Shown in pieces: positions 33,913 to 43,495 of a stretch of 64,000 nt of DNA. A program made the position numbers and the translations under genes. Position 1 is the stretch's first letter. Each line of letters begins with the position of its first letter. The notes below the pieces were generated by a model. It saw nothing but the letters and a program-made list of their open reading frames with translations, made no database searches and had not been told where the DNA came from. The DNA is from Gottfriedia solisilvae (GTDB taxonomy: Bacteria; Bacillota; Bacilli; Bacillales; Bacillaceae_G). Where the stretch lies: assembly GCF_002128405.1 (NCBI RefSeq), contig NZ_NETJ01000003.1, forward strand, positions 310,001 to 374,000, written 5' to 3'.

Positions 33913-34190
33913 TCGGGGCAGGGCGAACGCCTTCCACTTTTCAGTATGTCTAGTTTCGGCTCCTAGCTCCTCGAGGTCATAAGCCAAGGCCCAATAAAGG
34001 TTAAAGAGCAACCTTTACCGGTCCTCGTCTTATGCTTGTCGGAGCTGAACAGTCGCCTCCACTTTTCAGTATGTCTAGTTCCAGGCGTTTGCCCCTCGAG
34101 TCATAAGCCAAAGCCCATTAAAGGTAAAAAGCACCTTTATTGGTCTTTGTCTTATGCTTGTCGGGGCAGAGCGAACGCCTTCCACTTTTC
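33912..34190. repeat. Tandem array of a 123-125 bp hairpin-forming repeat
   Basis: CCACTTTTCAGTATGTCTAG occurs at 33934 and 34059, and CCACTTTTC again at 34182, giving two full units of 125 and 123 bases plus flanking partial units. Each unit contains CATAAGCC...CTTATG arms around an inner hairpin (TAAAGGTT/AACCTTTA in unit 1), so every unit can fold into a long stem. CTCGAG sits at the start of each stem. The 3' end of the lysE-like gene meets the right border. Similar units are known as intergenic repeats in Bacillus. No gene is present. Confidence 0.8.
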
Positions 34191-34813
34191 TATTTATCCA
34201 TAAAAAACAGTTTTAGTCCTATTCCTGTGAAGATGGCTCCTTGGGATAGGTTGATGATGCGGGATGATTTTTCGTTTTGTAGTAGTTTTTCGCCTAAGCT
34301 TCCTGCGAATATGGCAATGATTGAGAAGACGATTAGTGTCAGGATCATAAATGTTAATCCTAGGACGATCATTTGTAGTCGGACTGATATCCCATTCTTT
34401 TCAATGAATTGTGGTAAGAATGCTAGGAAAAATAATGAAACTTTTGGGTTTAGTACATTCATTAAAAATCCACGACGGTAAAGTGCTGGTAAAGTTTGTT
34501 TTTTAGGTTTTGCGAATTCACCAACTTCATTACTTGATCGAAATGCTTGGTATGCTAAGTATAGTAAATAAAATGCACCTAAGTATTTTAAGATGGAAAA
34601 GGCGATATTGGATTGATATAAAATAGCAGAAAGTCCAATTGAAGCGGCCAATGTATGAATTGTCACACCAGAACAGAGTCCGAATGCTGTGGCTATACCT
34701 TCTTTTTTTCCATATGAAATACTTTGTGCCATAACGAATATGTTGTCAGGTCCTGGTGCGATGATGAGTAATAAAGATACGCCAATAAAAGATAGATAAA
34801 TAGTTAAATCCAA
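34190..34813 (-). CDS. LysE/RhtB-family amino-acid exporter
   Basis: A 207-residue exporter with about six membrane segments. The N-terminal IAPGPDNIFVMAQSISYGKKEG is the LysE signature, and MNVLNPKVSLFFLAFLPQF near residue 120 is the second family block. The start is TTG, eight bases after AAGGAGGTT. It would export amino acids or derivatives to the outside. The stop codon falls exactly at the border of the 125-bp repeat array, so the last residues may have been altered by its insertion. Confidence 0.9.
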   Translation of the reverse strand: MDLTIYLSFIGVSLLLIIAPGPDNIFVMAQSISYGKKEGIATAFGLCSGVTIHTLAASIGLSAILYQSNIAFSILKYLGAFYLLYLAYQAFRSSNEVGEFAKPKKQTLPALYRRGFLMNVLNPKVSLFFLAFLPQFIEKNGISVRLQMIVLGLTFMILTLIVFSIIAIFAGSLGEKLLQNEKSSRIINLSQGAIFTGIGLKLFFMDK

Positions 34814-35025
34814 TATGAAACCTCCTTAAGAAATAGATTGATAGATTTTTTTATTCTACTTCATTCTTTAACTTCCTTCAATGATCATAATTATACAAGC
34901 AAGCAACTTGAGTAGATAGTTAGAGAAATCTTTTATTATCTTATGTTATCTGTTGTGAATTAGAAATAAGAAGTAGTAAACTTTGGTGATAGTATACATA
35001 TTGTTTAATGAAGGGAGTTACTGTA

Positions 35026-35580
35026 ATGACTGAAAAAGAAAAAATGATAAATGGTGAATTGTATCTTGCTGGTGATGCAGAGCTAGTAAAAGAGCGTGAA
35101 ATCGCAAGGCGTTTAACACGTGAGTTTAATACGACTACTGAGACTGAAAGCAGGAAGAGAGAGTCAATCTTGAAACAATTATTCGGATCAACAGGTGAAA
35201 GCTTGTATATTGAACCTACTTTCCGTTGTGATTATGGATACAATATTCATGTTGGCCAAAATTTTTATGCTAACTTCGATTGCGTTATTTTAGATGTTTG
35301 TCCAGTTAATATAGGTGAAAATTGTTTTATGGCACCTGGTGTACATATTTATACTGCAACTCATCCTCTAGATCCAATTGAACGTGCAAGTGGAGTAGAG
35401 TTTGGTAAACCTGTAACAATTGGTGATAATGTTTGGTTAGGTGGTCGAGCAATTATTAATCCAGGTGTTACAATTGGAGATAATGTTGTAGTTGCTTCAG
35501 GTGCTGTTGTAACGAAAGATGTACCTAACAATGTAGTAGTTGGTGGCAATCCTGCAAGAGTACTAAAAGAGATAAAATAA
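35026..35580 (+). CDS. maa: Maltose O-acetyltransferase
   Basis: A 184-residue hexapeptide-repeat acetyltransferase. It begins with the maltose/galactoside acetyltransferase cap ([18 protein letters not shown]), and the left-handed beta helix has [21 protein letters not shown], the catalytic His in ATHPLDP, and repeats [10 protein letters not shown] and [18 protein letters not shown] eight bases before ATG 35026 favours this start over ATG 35008. It transfers acetyl from acetyl-CoA to maltose, glucose or related sugars in the cytosol. It is a single-gene unit with its own terminator. Confidence 0.93.
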   Translation: MTEKEKMINGELYLAGDAELVKEREIARRLTREFNTTTETESRKRESILKQLFGSTGESLYIEPTFRCDYGYNIHVGQNFYANFDCVILDVCPVNIGENCFMAPGVHIYTATHPLDPIERASGVEFGKPVTIGDNVWLGGRAIINPGVTIGDNVVVASGAVVTKDVPNNVVVGGNPARVLKEIK

Positions 35581-35613
35581 AAAAAGAAGAGAATTAAATT
35601 CTCTTCTTTTTCT
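35581..35613 (+). terminator. Terminator after maa
   Basis: AAGAAGAGAATT pairs with ATTCTCTTCTT with a short loop, followed by a T-rich tail. Confidence 0.88.
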
Positions 35614-35793
35614 TGTTCTAATCATTTTATGAACTATGAAAAAAGGTATTTTGTAGTTTTATGGAGAAATATAATACGTGTCATTTTCTTTTTATAGAAG
35701 AAGTACTTATTTATCCAAACTTTCGAATTAGGCATTTTCCTGAATATTTGATTCAAATTTCACAAAATGTTCAAAAAGTTAGGTTGAATACAA

Positions 35794-35860
35794 TTCCGAA
35801 GTTCTGGAATTTCCGAGAATTCGGAACGTAATCGATGAAGTTTTCCGGTTTTTCGGAAAC
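35794..35860. promoter_or_regulatory. Probable activator sites for the sigma-54 promoter
   Basis: Two inverted repeats built from TTCCG/CGGAA lie 82-148 bases before the sigma-54 promoter: TTCCGAA (35794-35800) with TTCGGAA (35820-35826), and GTTTTCCG (35840-35847) with CGGAAAC (35854-35860). Position and symmetry fit enhancer sites for a Fis-type activator such as the one encoded at 39949. The rest of the 477-base gap (35613-36089) shows no other feature except the promoter and the cre site. Confidence 0.55.
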
Positions 35861-35941
35861 TCTTTTAAACTAAAATGTTTGAATATTGTAAATTTACTTG
35901 ATATAGCTAGTATTATAGATTTCTATCATTCCAAATATAAC

Positions 35942-35958
35942 TTGGCACACTACTTGCT
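35942..35958 (+). promoter_or_regulatory. Sigma-54 (SigL) promoter
   Basis: TTGGCAC-N5-TTGCT matches the -24/-12 consensus TGGCAC-N5-TTGC exactly. It lies 132 bases before the permease gene and in the same orientation. An enhancer-binding protein with a GAFTGA loop is encoded at the end of the gene set, which supports this assignment strongly. Confidence 0.88.
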
Positions 35959-36039
35959 AATATGATGTTAGATAGTATTTTTCTAGGAAAGGAGAAATAG
36001 ATCTAACAAAACCTACATAACAGGTTAATTATTAGTAAA

Positions 36040-36053
36040 TGTAAGCGTTAACA
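36040..36053. promoter_or_regulatory. Perfect cre (CcpA) site
   Basis: TGTAAGCGTTAACA fits the catabolite-responsive-element consensus TGWAANCGNTNWCA at every position. It lies about 70-80 bases downstream of the expected sigma-54 start and 37 before the permease ATG, where bound CcpA would act as a roadblock when preferred sugars are present. Confidence 0.7.
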
Positions 36054-36089
36054 AAAATGCCAATATGTTCGTATTAAAGGGAGGGTATT

Positions 36090-37526
36090 ATGGAAATTTT
36101 AATTATTTTATTATCTTTAGGACTTTTAATGTTTGTGGCGTATCGTGGTTTTTCTGTTATTTTATTCGCGCCAATTTGTGCTTTATTCGCTGTATTATTA
36201 ACAGAGCCGAGTTATGTTCTTCCATTCTTTAGTAATATCTTTATGGAAAAAATGGTTGGCTTTATTAAACTGTATTTCCCTGTATTCTTACTTGGAGCTA
36301 TTTTCGGTAAGATTGTTGAAATGTCTGGGATTGCAGAATCTATTGCGAAAACAATTATCAATGTAGTTGGAGCAAAGAGAGCGATTTTAGCAATCGTATT
36401 AATGGGTGCAATTTTAACATATAGTGGTGTTAGTTTATTCGTAGCAGTATTTGCAATTTATCCTTTCGCTGCTAATTTATTCCGTGAGGCAAATATTCCT
36501 AAACGTTTAATTCCTGGAACAATTGCACTTGGTGCTTTTACTTTTACAATGGATGCTTTACCTGGTACACCCCAAATTCAAAACGTCATTCCTACTACAT
36601 TTTTTAAGACAGATATTTATGCAGCTCCAATTTTAGGGATTCTTGGAGGGATTTTTGTTATCGCAATAGGTATGTGGTATTTAGAATCTCGACGTAAAAA
36701 AGCTGAAAAAGCTGGTGAAGGTTACTTAGGTTTTAATGGGGAGCTTGCTGCAGCAAACGAACCACAGGTGAACAATGAAGAAGCGACATCTTTAACGACA
36801 AATACATCTACAGTATTAAGTCAAGTGTTAGCATTTGTGCCATTATTATTAGTTGGTATTTCAAATAAGTTTTTTGTTACGTCATTTCCAAAATGGTATC
36901 CAAATGGGTTTGATTTCAAATCAATCGGATTAGAAGCATTTGGAGTAGTTCAAATTCCAGCAGTTGTTGGTATTTGGTCAGTTGAATGTGCATTAATTAT
37001 CGGTATTTTTTCAGCAATGATTTATGGTTTCAAACGAATCCGTAAAAATCTTCAAACAGGTATTAATGCAAGTATCGGTGGCGCGTTATTAGCGGCAATG
37101 AACACTGGAGCGGAATATGGTTTTGGTGGAGTAATTGCAGCATTACCAGGCTTTGGGGTAGTTAGTAAAGGAATCTCAACAACATTTACTGATCCACTTG
37201 TAAATGGAGCTGTAACAACGACTACGCTAGCTGGTATTACAGGTTCAGCATCTGGAGGTATGGGAATTGCTTTAAGTGCGATGTCAGAAAAGTACGTTGA
37301 AGCAATTAATAAATTTAATATTCCACCTGAAGTAATGCATCGTGTTATCTCAATGTCATCTGGTGGTATGGATACATTACCTCATAATGGTGCTGTTATT
37401 ACATTATTAGCTGTAACTGGATTAACTCATCGCCAGTCATATAAAGATATTTTTGCTATTACAATAATAAAAACAGTTGCAGTATTCTTTGTCATCGCAG
37501 TATTTAAACTAACAGGGCTTTATTAA
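36090..37526 (+). CDS. yxjC: GntP-family permease, probable 3-hydroxybutyrate transporter (YxjC-like)
   Basis: A 478-residue GntP-family symporter with about twelve membrane segments. [24 protein letters not shown] without its last letters (near 146-165) and [20 protein letters not shown] near 337 are family blocks. The same four-gene order (permease, scoA, scoB, 3-hydroxybutyrate dehydrogenase) occurs in B. subtilis yxjC-scoAB-yxjF. It therefore probably imports 3-hydroxybutyrate or another short hydroxy acid with protons. The ribosome site is AAGGGAGGGTATT. It is the first gene after the sigma-54 promoter and cre site. Confidence 0.9.
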   Translation: MEILIILLSLGLLMFVAYRGFSVILFAPICALFAVLLTEPSYVLPFFSNIFMEKMVGFIKLYFPVFLLGAIFGKIVEMSGIAESIAKTIINVVGAKRAILAIVLMGAILTYSGVSLFVAVFAIYPFAANLFREANIPKRLIPGTIALGAFTFTMDALPGTPQIQNVIPTTFFKTDIYAAPILGILGGIFVIAIGMWYLESRRKKAEKAGEGYLGFNGELAAANEPQVNNEEATSLTTNTSTVLSQVLAFVPLLLVGISNKFFVTSFPKWYPNGFDFKSIGLEAFGVVQIPAVVGIWSVECALIIGIFSAMIYGFKRIRKNLQTGINASIGGALLAAMNTGAEYGFGGVIAALPGFGVVSKGISTTFTDPLVNGAVTTTTLAGITGSASGGMGIALSAMSEKYVEAINKFNIPPEVMHRVISMSSGGMDTLPHNGAVITLLAVTGLTHRQSYKDIFAITIIKTVAVFFVIAVFKLTGLY

Positions 37527-37566
37527 AATCTATTCTATTAATCTTACTTTTGAAGGGAGCAGTATT

Positions 37567-38268
37567 ATGAGCAAGAATAAGGTTATTACATCAATTGAAG
37601 AGGTAGCAGCAAATATTCAAGATGGAGCTACGATTATTGTTGGTGGTTTTGGGTTATGTGGTATTCCTGAGAAAATGATTTTAGCGTTAAGAGACAAGGG
37701 AACAAAAGACTTAACGATCGTTAGTAATAATTGTGGTGTAGATGATTGGGGTCTAGGACTTTTACTTGCAAATAAACAGATTAAAAAAATGATTTCTTCA
37801 TATGTTGGTGAGAATAAAATTTTTGAAAAGCAGTTTTTAAGTGGAGAGCTTGAAGTTGAACTTGTACCACAAGGAACGCTTGCAGAACGTATACGAGCTG
37901 GTGGTGCAGGTATTCCTGGCTTTTACACAGCTACTGGAGTAGGCACACCAATTGCTGAAGGAAAAGAACATAAAGTATTTAATGGAAAAACATATATTTT
38001 AGAAGAAGGTATTACGGGAGACTATGCATTTGTTAAAGCATGGAAAGGTGATAAACAAGGAAATCTAGTGTTTAGAAAAACTGCTCGTAATTTTAATCCT
38101 CTTGCAGCGATGGCTGGAAAAATTACAATTGCTGAGGTTGAAGAATTAGTTGAAACAGGCGATTTAAATCCTGATGAAATTCATACACCTAGTATTTATG
38201 TACAACATGTGTTTCATGGTCAGACATATGAAAAAAGAATTGAACGCAGAATGACAACTGGAGTATAG
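37567..38268 (+). CDS. scoA: Succinyl-CoA:3-ketoacid CoA-transferase, subunit A
   Basis: Alpha subunit (233 aa) of the CoA-transferase that moves CoA from succinyl-CoA to acetoacetate. The CoA-binding block [13 protein letters not shown] near residues 22-34 and the [16 protein letters not shown] block near 117-132 are typical. It follows the permease by 40 bases (ribosome site GAAGGGAGCAGTATT) and precedes the beta subunit by 12 bases. The catalytic Glu is on the other subunit. Confidence 0.95.
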   Translation: MSKNKVITSIEEVAANIQDGATIIVGGFGLCGIPEKMILALRDKGTKDLTIVSNNCGVDDWGLGLLLANKQIKKMISSYVGENKIFEKQFLSGELEVELVPQGTLAERIRAGGAGIPGFYTATGVGTPIAEGKEHKVFNGKTYILEEGITGDYAFVKAWKGDKQGNLVFRKTARNFNPLAAMAGKITIAEVEELVETGDLNPDEIHTPSIYVQHVFHGQTYEKRIERRMTTGV

Positions 38269-38280
38269 GAGGAGCTAAAC

Positions 38281-38937
38281 ATGAAAGATATTCGTCAATT
38301 AATCATTCAAACTGCTGTAAAAGAAATTCAAGATGGCATGTACGTTAATCTAGGAATTGGTCTACCGACATTATTAGCTAACTATCTCCCAGAAGGCATT
38401 GAAGTAATGCTTCAATCTGAAAACGGTTTATTAGGTATTGGACCTTATCCAACTGAAGCTGAAATTGATGCTGATTTAATTAATGCAGGTAAAGAAACAG
38501 TTACTGCTACTAGAGGTGCTTCATATTTTGATAGTGCTGAATCATTTGCAATGATCAGAGGTGGTCATATTGACTTGGCTATTTTAGGAGGCATGGAAGT
38601 CTCTGAAACTGGTGATCTAGCTAACTGGATGATTCCTGGGAAAATGGTAAAAGGTATGGGTGGTGCCATGGACTTAGTAAATGGTGCAAAGAAAATTGTT
38701 GTAGTCATGGAGCATGTTAATAAGTACGGTGAGAGTAAAGTGAAGAAAGCCTGTACTTTACCTTTAACAGGTAAGGGTGTTGTTCATAGATTGATTACTG
38801 AATTAGCAGTATTCGATTTTACTGACAAAGGTATGGTTTTAGTAGAGTGTGTTGGTGAAGCAACAATTCAGGAAATCCGTGAAAAAACTGAAGCAGCATT
38901 TATCGTTAGCCCTCAGTTGTTAAATAATGTGAACTAA
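38281..38937 (+). CDS. scoB: Succinyl-CoA:3-ketoacid CoA-transferase, subunit B
   Basis: Beta subunit (218 aa). The catalytic glutamate is in [14 protein letters not shown] near residue 47, the SENGxxG signature of class I CoA-transferases. [13 protein letters not shown] precedes it and [19 protein letters not shown] follows near 120. With ScoA it activates acetoacetate to acetoacetyl-CoA, the substrate of the thiolase encoded at 41412. The ribosome site TAGGAGGAGCTAAAC is strong. Confidence 0.96.
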   Translation: MKDIRQLIIQTAVKEIQDGMYVNLGIGLPTLLANYLPEGIEVMLQSENGLLGIGPYPTEAEIDADLINAGKETVTATRGASYFDSAESFAMIRGGHIDLAILGGMEVSETGDLANWMIPGKMVKGMGGAMDLVNGAKKIVVVMEHVNKYGESKVKKACTLPLTGKGVVHRLITELAVFDFTDKGMVLVECVGEATIQEIREKTEAAFIVSPQLLNNVN

Positions 38938-38957
38938 GGGTGAAAGGAGAATGAAAA

Positions 38958-39743
38958 ATGCAACACATGCTTTCACAAAAGGTCGCATTAATTACTGGAG
39001 CCGGTAGTGGAATTGGTTTTGAAATTGCCAAAACATTTGCTGAGCAAGGTGCAACAGTAGTATTAACAGATTTGAATGAAAAGAACGTTCAAAATGCATC
39101 AAACGAATTAAAGGAATTAGGTTTTGATGCCACTGCCTATGCATGTGATGTGACAAATGAAGAGCAAGTAAAAGAGGTATTCGATAAAGTAATAGAGCAA
39201 TATGGAGAACTTCATATTTTAATCAATAATGCTGGATTACAATACGTTTCCTCGATTGAGGAATTTCCAACTGAGAAATTTGAATTGCTATTAAAAGTCA
39301 TGTTAACAGCACCATTTATTGGCATTAAGCATGCTTTTCCGATTATGAAAAAACAAAATTATGGTCGAATTATTAATATGTCATCTATCAATGGACTGAT
39401 CGGCTTTGCAGGAAAAGCAGCGTATAACTCTGCGAAACATGGCGTGATTGGATTAACGAAGGTAGCAGCTTTAGAGGGAGCAGAGCATGGTATTACAGTG
39501 AATGCAATCTGCCCGGGATATGTTGATACGCCATTAGTTCAAAATCAATTAGCTGATTTAGCAAAAACTAGAAATGTTCCATTAGAAAGTGTTATTGAAG
39601 AAGTCATTTATCCATTAGTTCCACAGAAGCGTTTATTGTCAGTACAAGAAATTGCAAATTATACAGTATTTCTTGCAAGTCAATATACGAGTGGAATAAC
39701 GGGTCAAGCGAGTGTAATCGATGGAGGTTATACAGTACAGTAA
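38958..39743 (+). CDS. yxjF: 3-hydroxybutyrate dehydrogenase (YxjF-like)
   Basis: A 261-residue SDR enzyme. The NAD loop is ALITGAGSGIGFEIA near residue 10, NNAG in ILINNAGLQYV, the catalytic Ser in MSSINGL and Tyr/Lys in YNSAKHGV near 156. AAICPGYVDTPLV-like CPGYVDTPLVQNQL is characteristic of D-3-hydroxybutyrate dehydrogenases. It oxidises 3-hydroxybutyrate to acetoacetate for the ScoAB step. AAAGGAGAATGAAAA is the ribosome site. It is the last gene before a long imperfect terminator stem. Confidence 0.92.
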   Translation: MQHMLSQKVALITGAGSGIGFEIAKTFAEQGATVVLTDLNEKNVQNASNELKELGFDATAYACDVTNEEQVKEVFDKVIEQYGELHILINNAGLQYVSSIEEFPTEKFELLLKVMLTAPFIGIKHAFPIMKKQNYGRIINMSSINGLIGFAGKAAYNSAKHGVIGLTKVAALEGAEHGITVNAICPGYVDTPLVQNQLADLAKTRNVPLESVIEEVIYPLVPQKRLLSVQEIANYTVFLASQYTSGITGQASVIDGGYTVQ

Positions 39744-39749
39744 GGATTG

Positions 39750-39871
39750 AAAAGTAGGGAAGTGAGGAAAAGAGTAAGGAAAAACGTAAAGTTAGGGGAA
39801 ATAGTTGTAACAGTCTAAGGCTATTGTTTCCTTTCCTTCTCTTTATCCTGCCTTTCCCTCTTTATTTTTTT
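39750..39871 (+). terminator. Long imperfect purine/pyrimidine stem after the dehydrogenase gene
   Basis: A purine-rich arm (39750-39783, including AGGGAAGTGAGGAAAAGAG) is roughly complementary to a pyrimidine-rich arm (39828-39863, including TTTCCTTCTCTTTATCCTG), with a smaller AATAG/CTATT stem in the loop. A T-rich run follows. It probably ends the sigma-54 transcript. A possible -10 box TATAAT (39895-39900) for the regulator gene lies just after it. Confidence 0.5.
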
Positions 39872-39948
39872 CTGATTATTTTCAATATTTAAGTTATAAT
39901 AGAGGTAGCATAAAATTATACTTGATTTAAAAAGTGGGGGAAACACGA

Positions 39949-41391
39949 ATGAATAAAATGCTTCAATGCCTACCATTTAATTGGATTCAAGAAATAGTTA
40001 ATATAGCTGCCGAATGGATTGTAGTCGTTGATCGTGACGGAAAAGTACTCTATATGAACGAATCATATTGTAAATTTGTTGATAGAGATCCTGATGAAGT
40101 AATTGGTATGGATGTTCAAGATGTAATTGAGAATTCACGAATGCATTTTGTAGCGAAAACAGGGCAGGCTGAAGTAGCAGAAATTCATCCGATAAAAAAT
40201 ACAGAAATGGTAGCGAATCGATATCCATTATTTATAGATAATGAATTAGTCGGTGCAGTTGGAACTGTCATGTTTAGAAATGCACAAGATTGGCTGGAGT
40301 ATTCTAAAAAGGTAGAACCTCTTATCGAAGAATTAAATTATTATAAAAAAAGATTCGAGAAAGAATTAGTAAGTAAATATAGTTTTAGCCAATTAATAGG
40401 GTCAACTCCATCTTTTCATGCGGCAAAACAATTAGCCGAAAAAGTTTCGGCGAGTTCATCTGCCATTCTATTATTTGGAGAATCTGGTACAGGAAAAGAA
40501 TTATTTGCTCATGCAATTCACGATGCTAGTCCAAGAAGACTATTTCCTTTTGTAAGAGTTAATTGTGCTTCAATACCAGAACATTTACTAGAATCAGAGC
40601 TTTTTGGTTATGATGAAGGTGCATTTACAGGTGCAAAACGTGGTGGAAAAAAAGGGAAATTTGAAATAGCAAATAGAGGGACAATTTTTCTTGATGAAAT
40701 AGGAGATATGTCCTTAAATATGCAAAGTAAATTACTTCGAGTTCTTCAAGAAAAAGAAATTGAACGTGTGGGTGGAAATTCACCGATTTCCATTGATGTT
40801 CGCGTCATTGCAGCTACTCATCGAAACTTAGAAGATATGGTTGTATTAAAAGAATTTCGCCAAGATTTATATTACAGATTAAATGTGATTAAAGTAGATA
40901 TTCCACCATTACGTGAACGAATTCAAGATATTCCTTTAATTGCCAATGCCTTATTAAAAAAGCTAGAAAGAAAGTTTCATAGACATGGAATACAAATTTC
41001 TAATGAGGTTTTTCAAATTTTAAAGTCTCATCATTGGCCGGGAAATGTTAGAGAGCTAGAAAATGTGATTGAAAGATGTGTGAATGTTTTAACTGGTAAT
41101 GTCATTACACCTGAGCAATTACCTCTTTACTTATACGAAAATCCATCAAATAAAATCTTACTAAATCATGATCCATCACACTACATAAAAAGTGATTTGA
41201 AATTAACAAAGTCATTAAAAGAATTAATTGAAGAAACTGAACGAAATGCAGTAATACAAGCATTAGTTGAAGCAAATGGTAATAAAATAGAGGCTGCTAA
41301 ACTATTAGATATTAGTAAATCAACCTTTTATGAAAAAATTAAATACTATAACATTCATAGAAATGAAATTGATGAATTCATTAAAAACTAA
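39949..41391 (+). CDS. Sigma-54-dependent PAS-AAA+-Fis transcriptional activator
   Basis: A 480-residue enhancer-binding protein. Residues about 15-115 form a PAS domain ([19 protein letters not shown]), then a coiled linker. The AAA+ core (about 147-380) has Walker [15 protein letters not shown], the sigma-54 contact loop [10 protein letters not shown], and Walker [11 protein letters not shown]. The C-terminus has a Fis-type helix-turn-helix ([20 protein letters not shown]). No response-regulator domain exists, so a ligand sensed by PAS is likely. GGGGGAAACACGA sets the start at 39949. Activation of the upstream promoter at 35942 is the obvious role. Confidence 0.93.
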   Translation: MNKMLQCLPFNWIQEIVNIAAEWIVVVDRDGKVLYMNESYCKFVDRDPDEVIGMDVQDVIENSRMHFVAKTGQAEVAEIHPIKNTEMVANRYPLFIDNELVGAVGTVMFRNAQDWLEYSKKVEPLIEELNYYKKRFEKELVSKYSFSQLIGSTPSFHAAKQLAEKVSASSSAILLFGESGTGKELFAHAIHDASPRRLFPFVRVNCASIPEHLLESELFGYDEGAFTGAKRGGKKGKFEIANRGTIFLDEIGDMSLNMQSKLLRVLQEKEIERVGGNSPISIDVRVIAATHRNLEDMVVLKEFRQDLYYRLNVIKVDIPPLRERIQDIPLIANALLKKLERKFHRHGIQISNEVFQILKSHHWPGNVRELENVIERCVNVLTGNVITPEQLPLYLYENPSNKILLNHDPSHYIKSDLKLTKSLKELIEETERNAVIQALVEANGNKIEAAKLLDISKSTFYEKIKYYNIHRNEIDEFIKN

Positions 41392-41411
41392 TTAAATTAG
41401 GGGGATTAAAA

Positions 41412-42602
41412 ATGGGAGAAAAAGTTGTAATTGTAAGCGCTGTCAGAACGGCGATTGGAAATTTTAATGGATCTTTAAAAGATATATCTGCTGTCGAATT
41501 AGGAGCTAAGGTAATTGCAGAAGCACTTAATCGAGCAGGTATTCATGGACATCAAGTTGATGAAGTAATTATGGGGAATGTATTACAATCTGGCTTAGGA
41601 CAAAATCCAGCAAGGCAAGCCGCAATTAAAGCAGGATTACCTCAATCTGTCTCAGCTATGACAATCAATAAAGTATGTGGATCTGGATTAAAAACTATTC
41701 ACCTAGCAACACAAGCAATCTTAGCTGGAGATGCTGACATTATCGTTGCAGGTGGAATGGAAAATATGAGTCAGGCACCTTACTTGCTTCAAGGAGCAAG
41801 AGAAGGTTATAAAATGGGACATCAAAAAGTAGTAGACAGTATGATTTCAGATGGGTTATGGTGTGCATTTAATGATTATCATATGGGAATTACTGCTGAG
41901 AATTTAGCAAACCAATATGAGATTTCTAGAGAAGCGCAAGACCAATTTGCAATTCATAGCCAGCAAAAAGCTGAACAAGCAATTAAAAACGGTAACTTTG
42001 TTGAAGAAATTGTTGCAGTTGAAATTCCACAAAGAAAGAAAGATCCTATTATCTTCAAAGAAGATGAGTATCCAAAATTTGGATCATCATTTGAGAAAAT
42101 ATCTACATTAAGACCGGCATTTAATAAAAATGGTACAGTCACTGCAGCAAATGCTTCTGGAATAAATGACGGTGCTTCTGCGGTTGTGGTCATGAGTGAG
42201 AAAAAAGCAAAAGAGCTAGGAATCGTGCCACTTGTAAAGATCAGTGCTAATAGTAGTGCAGGTGTCGATCCAAGCATTATGGGAATTGGTGCTGCATTTG
42301 CGGCTAAAAAAGTAATTGAAAAATCAAATATAGAATTAAGTGAAATTGGCTTAATTGAAGCAAATGAAGCGTTTGCTGCACAATCACTTTCAGTAATGAA
42401 AGAATGTGGCTTTGATGAGAATATTGTTAATGTAAATGGTGGTGCAATTGCATTAGGTCATCCAATCGGGGCAAGTGGAACAAGAATATTGGTTTCTTTA
42501 ATTCATGAAATGAAGAGAAGAGAGACTAGATATGGGCTTGCAACACTTTGTATTGGCGGAGGCCAAGGAGTAGCTACAATCATTGAAAATTGCTTTGAAT
42601 AA
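41412..42602 (+). CDS. Acetyl-CoA C-acetyltransferase (thiolase)
   Basis: A 396-residue thiolase. The nucleophilic Cys is in [12 protein letters not shown] near residue 88, the active-site His in [14 protein letters not shown] near 350, and the second Cys in [10 protein letters not shown] near 380. It converts acetoacetyl-CoA and CoA to two acetyl-CoA, completing the pathway from 3-hydroxybutyrate. It starts 20 bases after the regulator gene (ribosome site TTAGGGGGATTAAAA) and is likely cotranscribed with it. AtoB/MmgA/YhfS are close relatives, and I do not choose among these names. Confidence 0.93.
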   Translation: MGEKVVIVSAVRTAIGNFNGSLKDISAVELGAKVIAEALNRAGIHGHQVDEVIMGNVLQSGLGQNPARQAAIKAGLPQSVSAMTINKVCGSGLKTIHLATQAILAGDADIIVAGGMENMSQAPYLLQGAREGYKMGHQKVVDSMISDGLWCAFNDYHMGITAENLANQYEISREAQDQFAIHSQQKAEQAIKNGNFVEEIVAVEIPQRKKDPIIFKEDEYPKFGSSFEKISTLRPAFNKNGTVTAANASGINDGASAVVVMSEKKAKELGIVPLVKISANSSAGVDPSIMGIGAAFAAKKVIEKSNIELSEIGLIEANEAFAAQSLSVMKECGFDENIVNVNGGAIALGHPIGASGTRILVSLIHEMKRRETRYGLATLCIGGGQGVATIIENCFE

Positions 42603-42625
42603 AATTTAATCATCTAATTAACTGT

Positions 42626-42649
42626 AAAAGAGCCGTTTGGCTCTTTTTT
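42626..42649 (+). terminator. Terminator after the thiolase gene
   Basis: AAAAGAGCC pairs with GGCTCTTTT around GTTT, with six T residues. Confidence 0.92.
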
Positions 42650-42708
42650 CATTACTTTCCAATTTTTAGTTCATACTATAAAAAAAGGACGGTAAAGGTT
42701 GTGCAAAA

Positions 42709-43407
42709 GTGTATTCAAATGCAATTATTATTTTAATTTATTCTGTATTTGGGTTTCTAATATTTTTTTACTTATATAAAAATTTAATAAAATTTTTTGA
42801 AAAAAGTAAGAAATATATCGGTCATGGCTTTAAAATACTTATTTTATACTTACTATTATTGTTATGTACTTGGATCAGTTCATTGAAAGCAGCAAAAGTC
42901 ATTTTCCCCTTATTAGATGAAAAGGGAATTCAGTATAAGTTAATAGTAGGGATGGTTATTTTTCTAATTATCGTTTTAAATACGATTTGGATCATTATTA
43001 ATCTCTATATCATTAATAAGCTTCCACAATATACAGGATATATAAAATCAATTATATTTGGGTTATTTTTTATTTCATTGATAGTAGTGACTTCTGTTTT
43101 AATTTATGGAAATATATATCAGGATTATAATATTTACTATAAGGACATAGACCCATTACATCATCATGGGATATTTAAAGGCAATGAAAGAGTATTTGGG
43201 ATAACGAATCTTTTGTACTTTAGTAGCATTGTCATATTTACAATCGGAATTGATGACGTAGCTATTATAGGGTCAGATTTAAAGTGGATTGTTATGAGTG
43301 AAATGTTTCTTTCTTACTTACTGATGAGTATTTTCGTACCGTGTTTTTTAGTGCTTTTGGACCCTAAGGATATAAAAAAGAAAAAACAAAAAAAGAAACA
43401 ATCTTAA
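42709..43407 (+). CDS. Membrane protein with a degenerate ion-channel-like pore segment
   Basis: A 232-residue protein with about six hydrophobic segments and a very basic tail (KKKKQKKK). Near residues 180-215, SIVIFTIGIDDVAIIGSDLKWIVMSEM (two parts: FTIGIDDV, then LKWIVMSEMFLSYLL) follows the layout of two-helix potassium channels, in which TVGYGD would occupy the TIGIDD position. The selectivity residues are changed, so conduction of potassium is doubtful. The start is GTG, nine bases after AAAGGT. It has its own terminator. I assign no function. Confidence 0.65.
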   Translation: MYSNAIIILIYSVFGFLIFFYLYKNLIKFFEKSKKYIGHGFKILILYLLLLLCTWISSLKAAKVIFPLLDEKGIQYKLIVGMVIFLIIVLNTIWIIINLYIINKLPQYTGYIKSIIFGLFFISLIVVTSVLIYGNIYQDYNIYYKDIDPLHHHGIFKGNERVFGITNLLYFSSIVIFTIGIDDVAIIGSDLKWIVMSEMFLSYLLMSIFVPCFLVLLDPKDIKKKKQKKKQS

Positions 43408-43408
43408 G

Positions 43409-43437
43409 AAAAACTGTCAAATTTTGACAGTTTTTTT
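43409..43437 (+). terminator. Terminator after the channel-like gene
   Basis: AAAAACTGTCAA pairs with TTGACAGTTTTT across three bases, with a T-run of seven. Confidence 0.92.
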
Positions 43438-43495
43438 ATTTTGTAGTGGTATGATGAAAATAGTAGTAACATCATGTTAGAGAGGGGATTATAAG

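Noticed and set aside
34140-34481. A 113-codon plus-strand frame opposite the LysE-like gene
   Set aside because: It is antisense to a well-supported exporter gene and lacks a ribosome site.
35661-35831. A 56-codon open frame upstream of the sigma-54 promoter
   Set aside because: It has no ribosome site, its end runs through the inverted repeats that look like activator sites, and the predicted peptide has no recognisable pattern.
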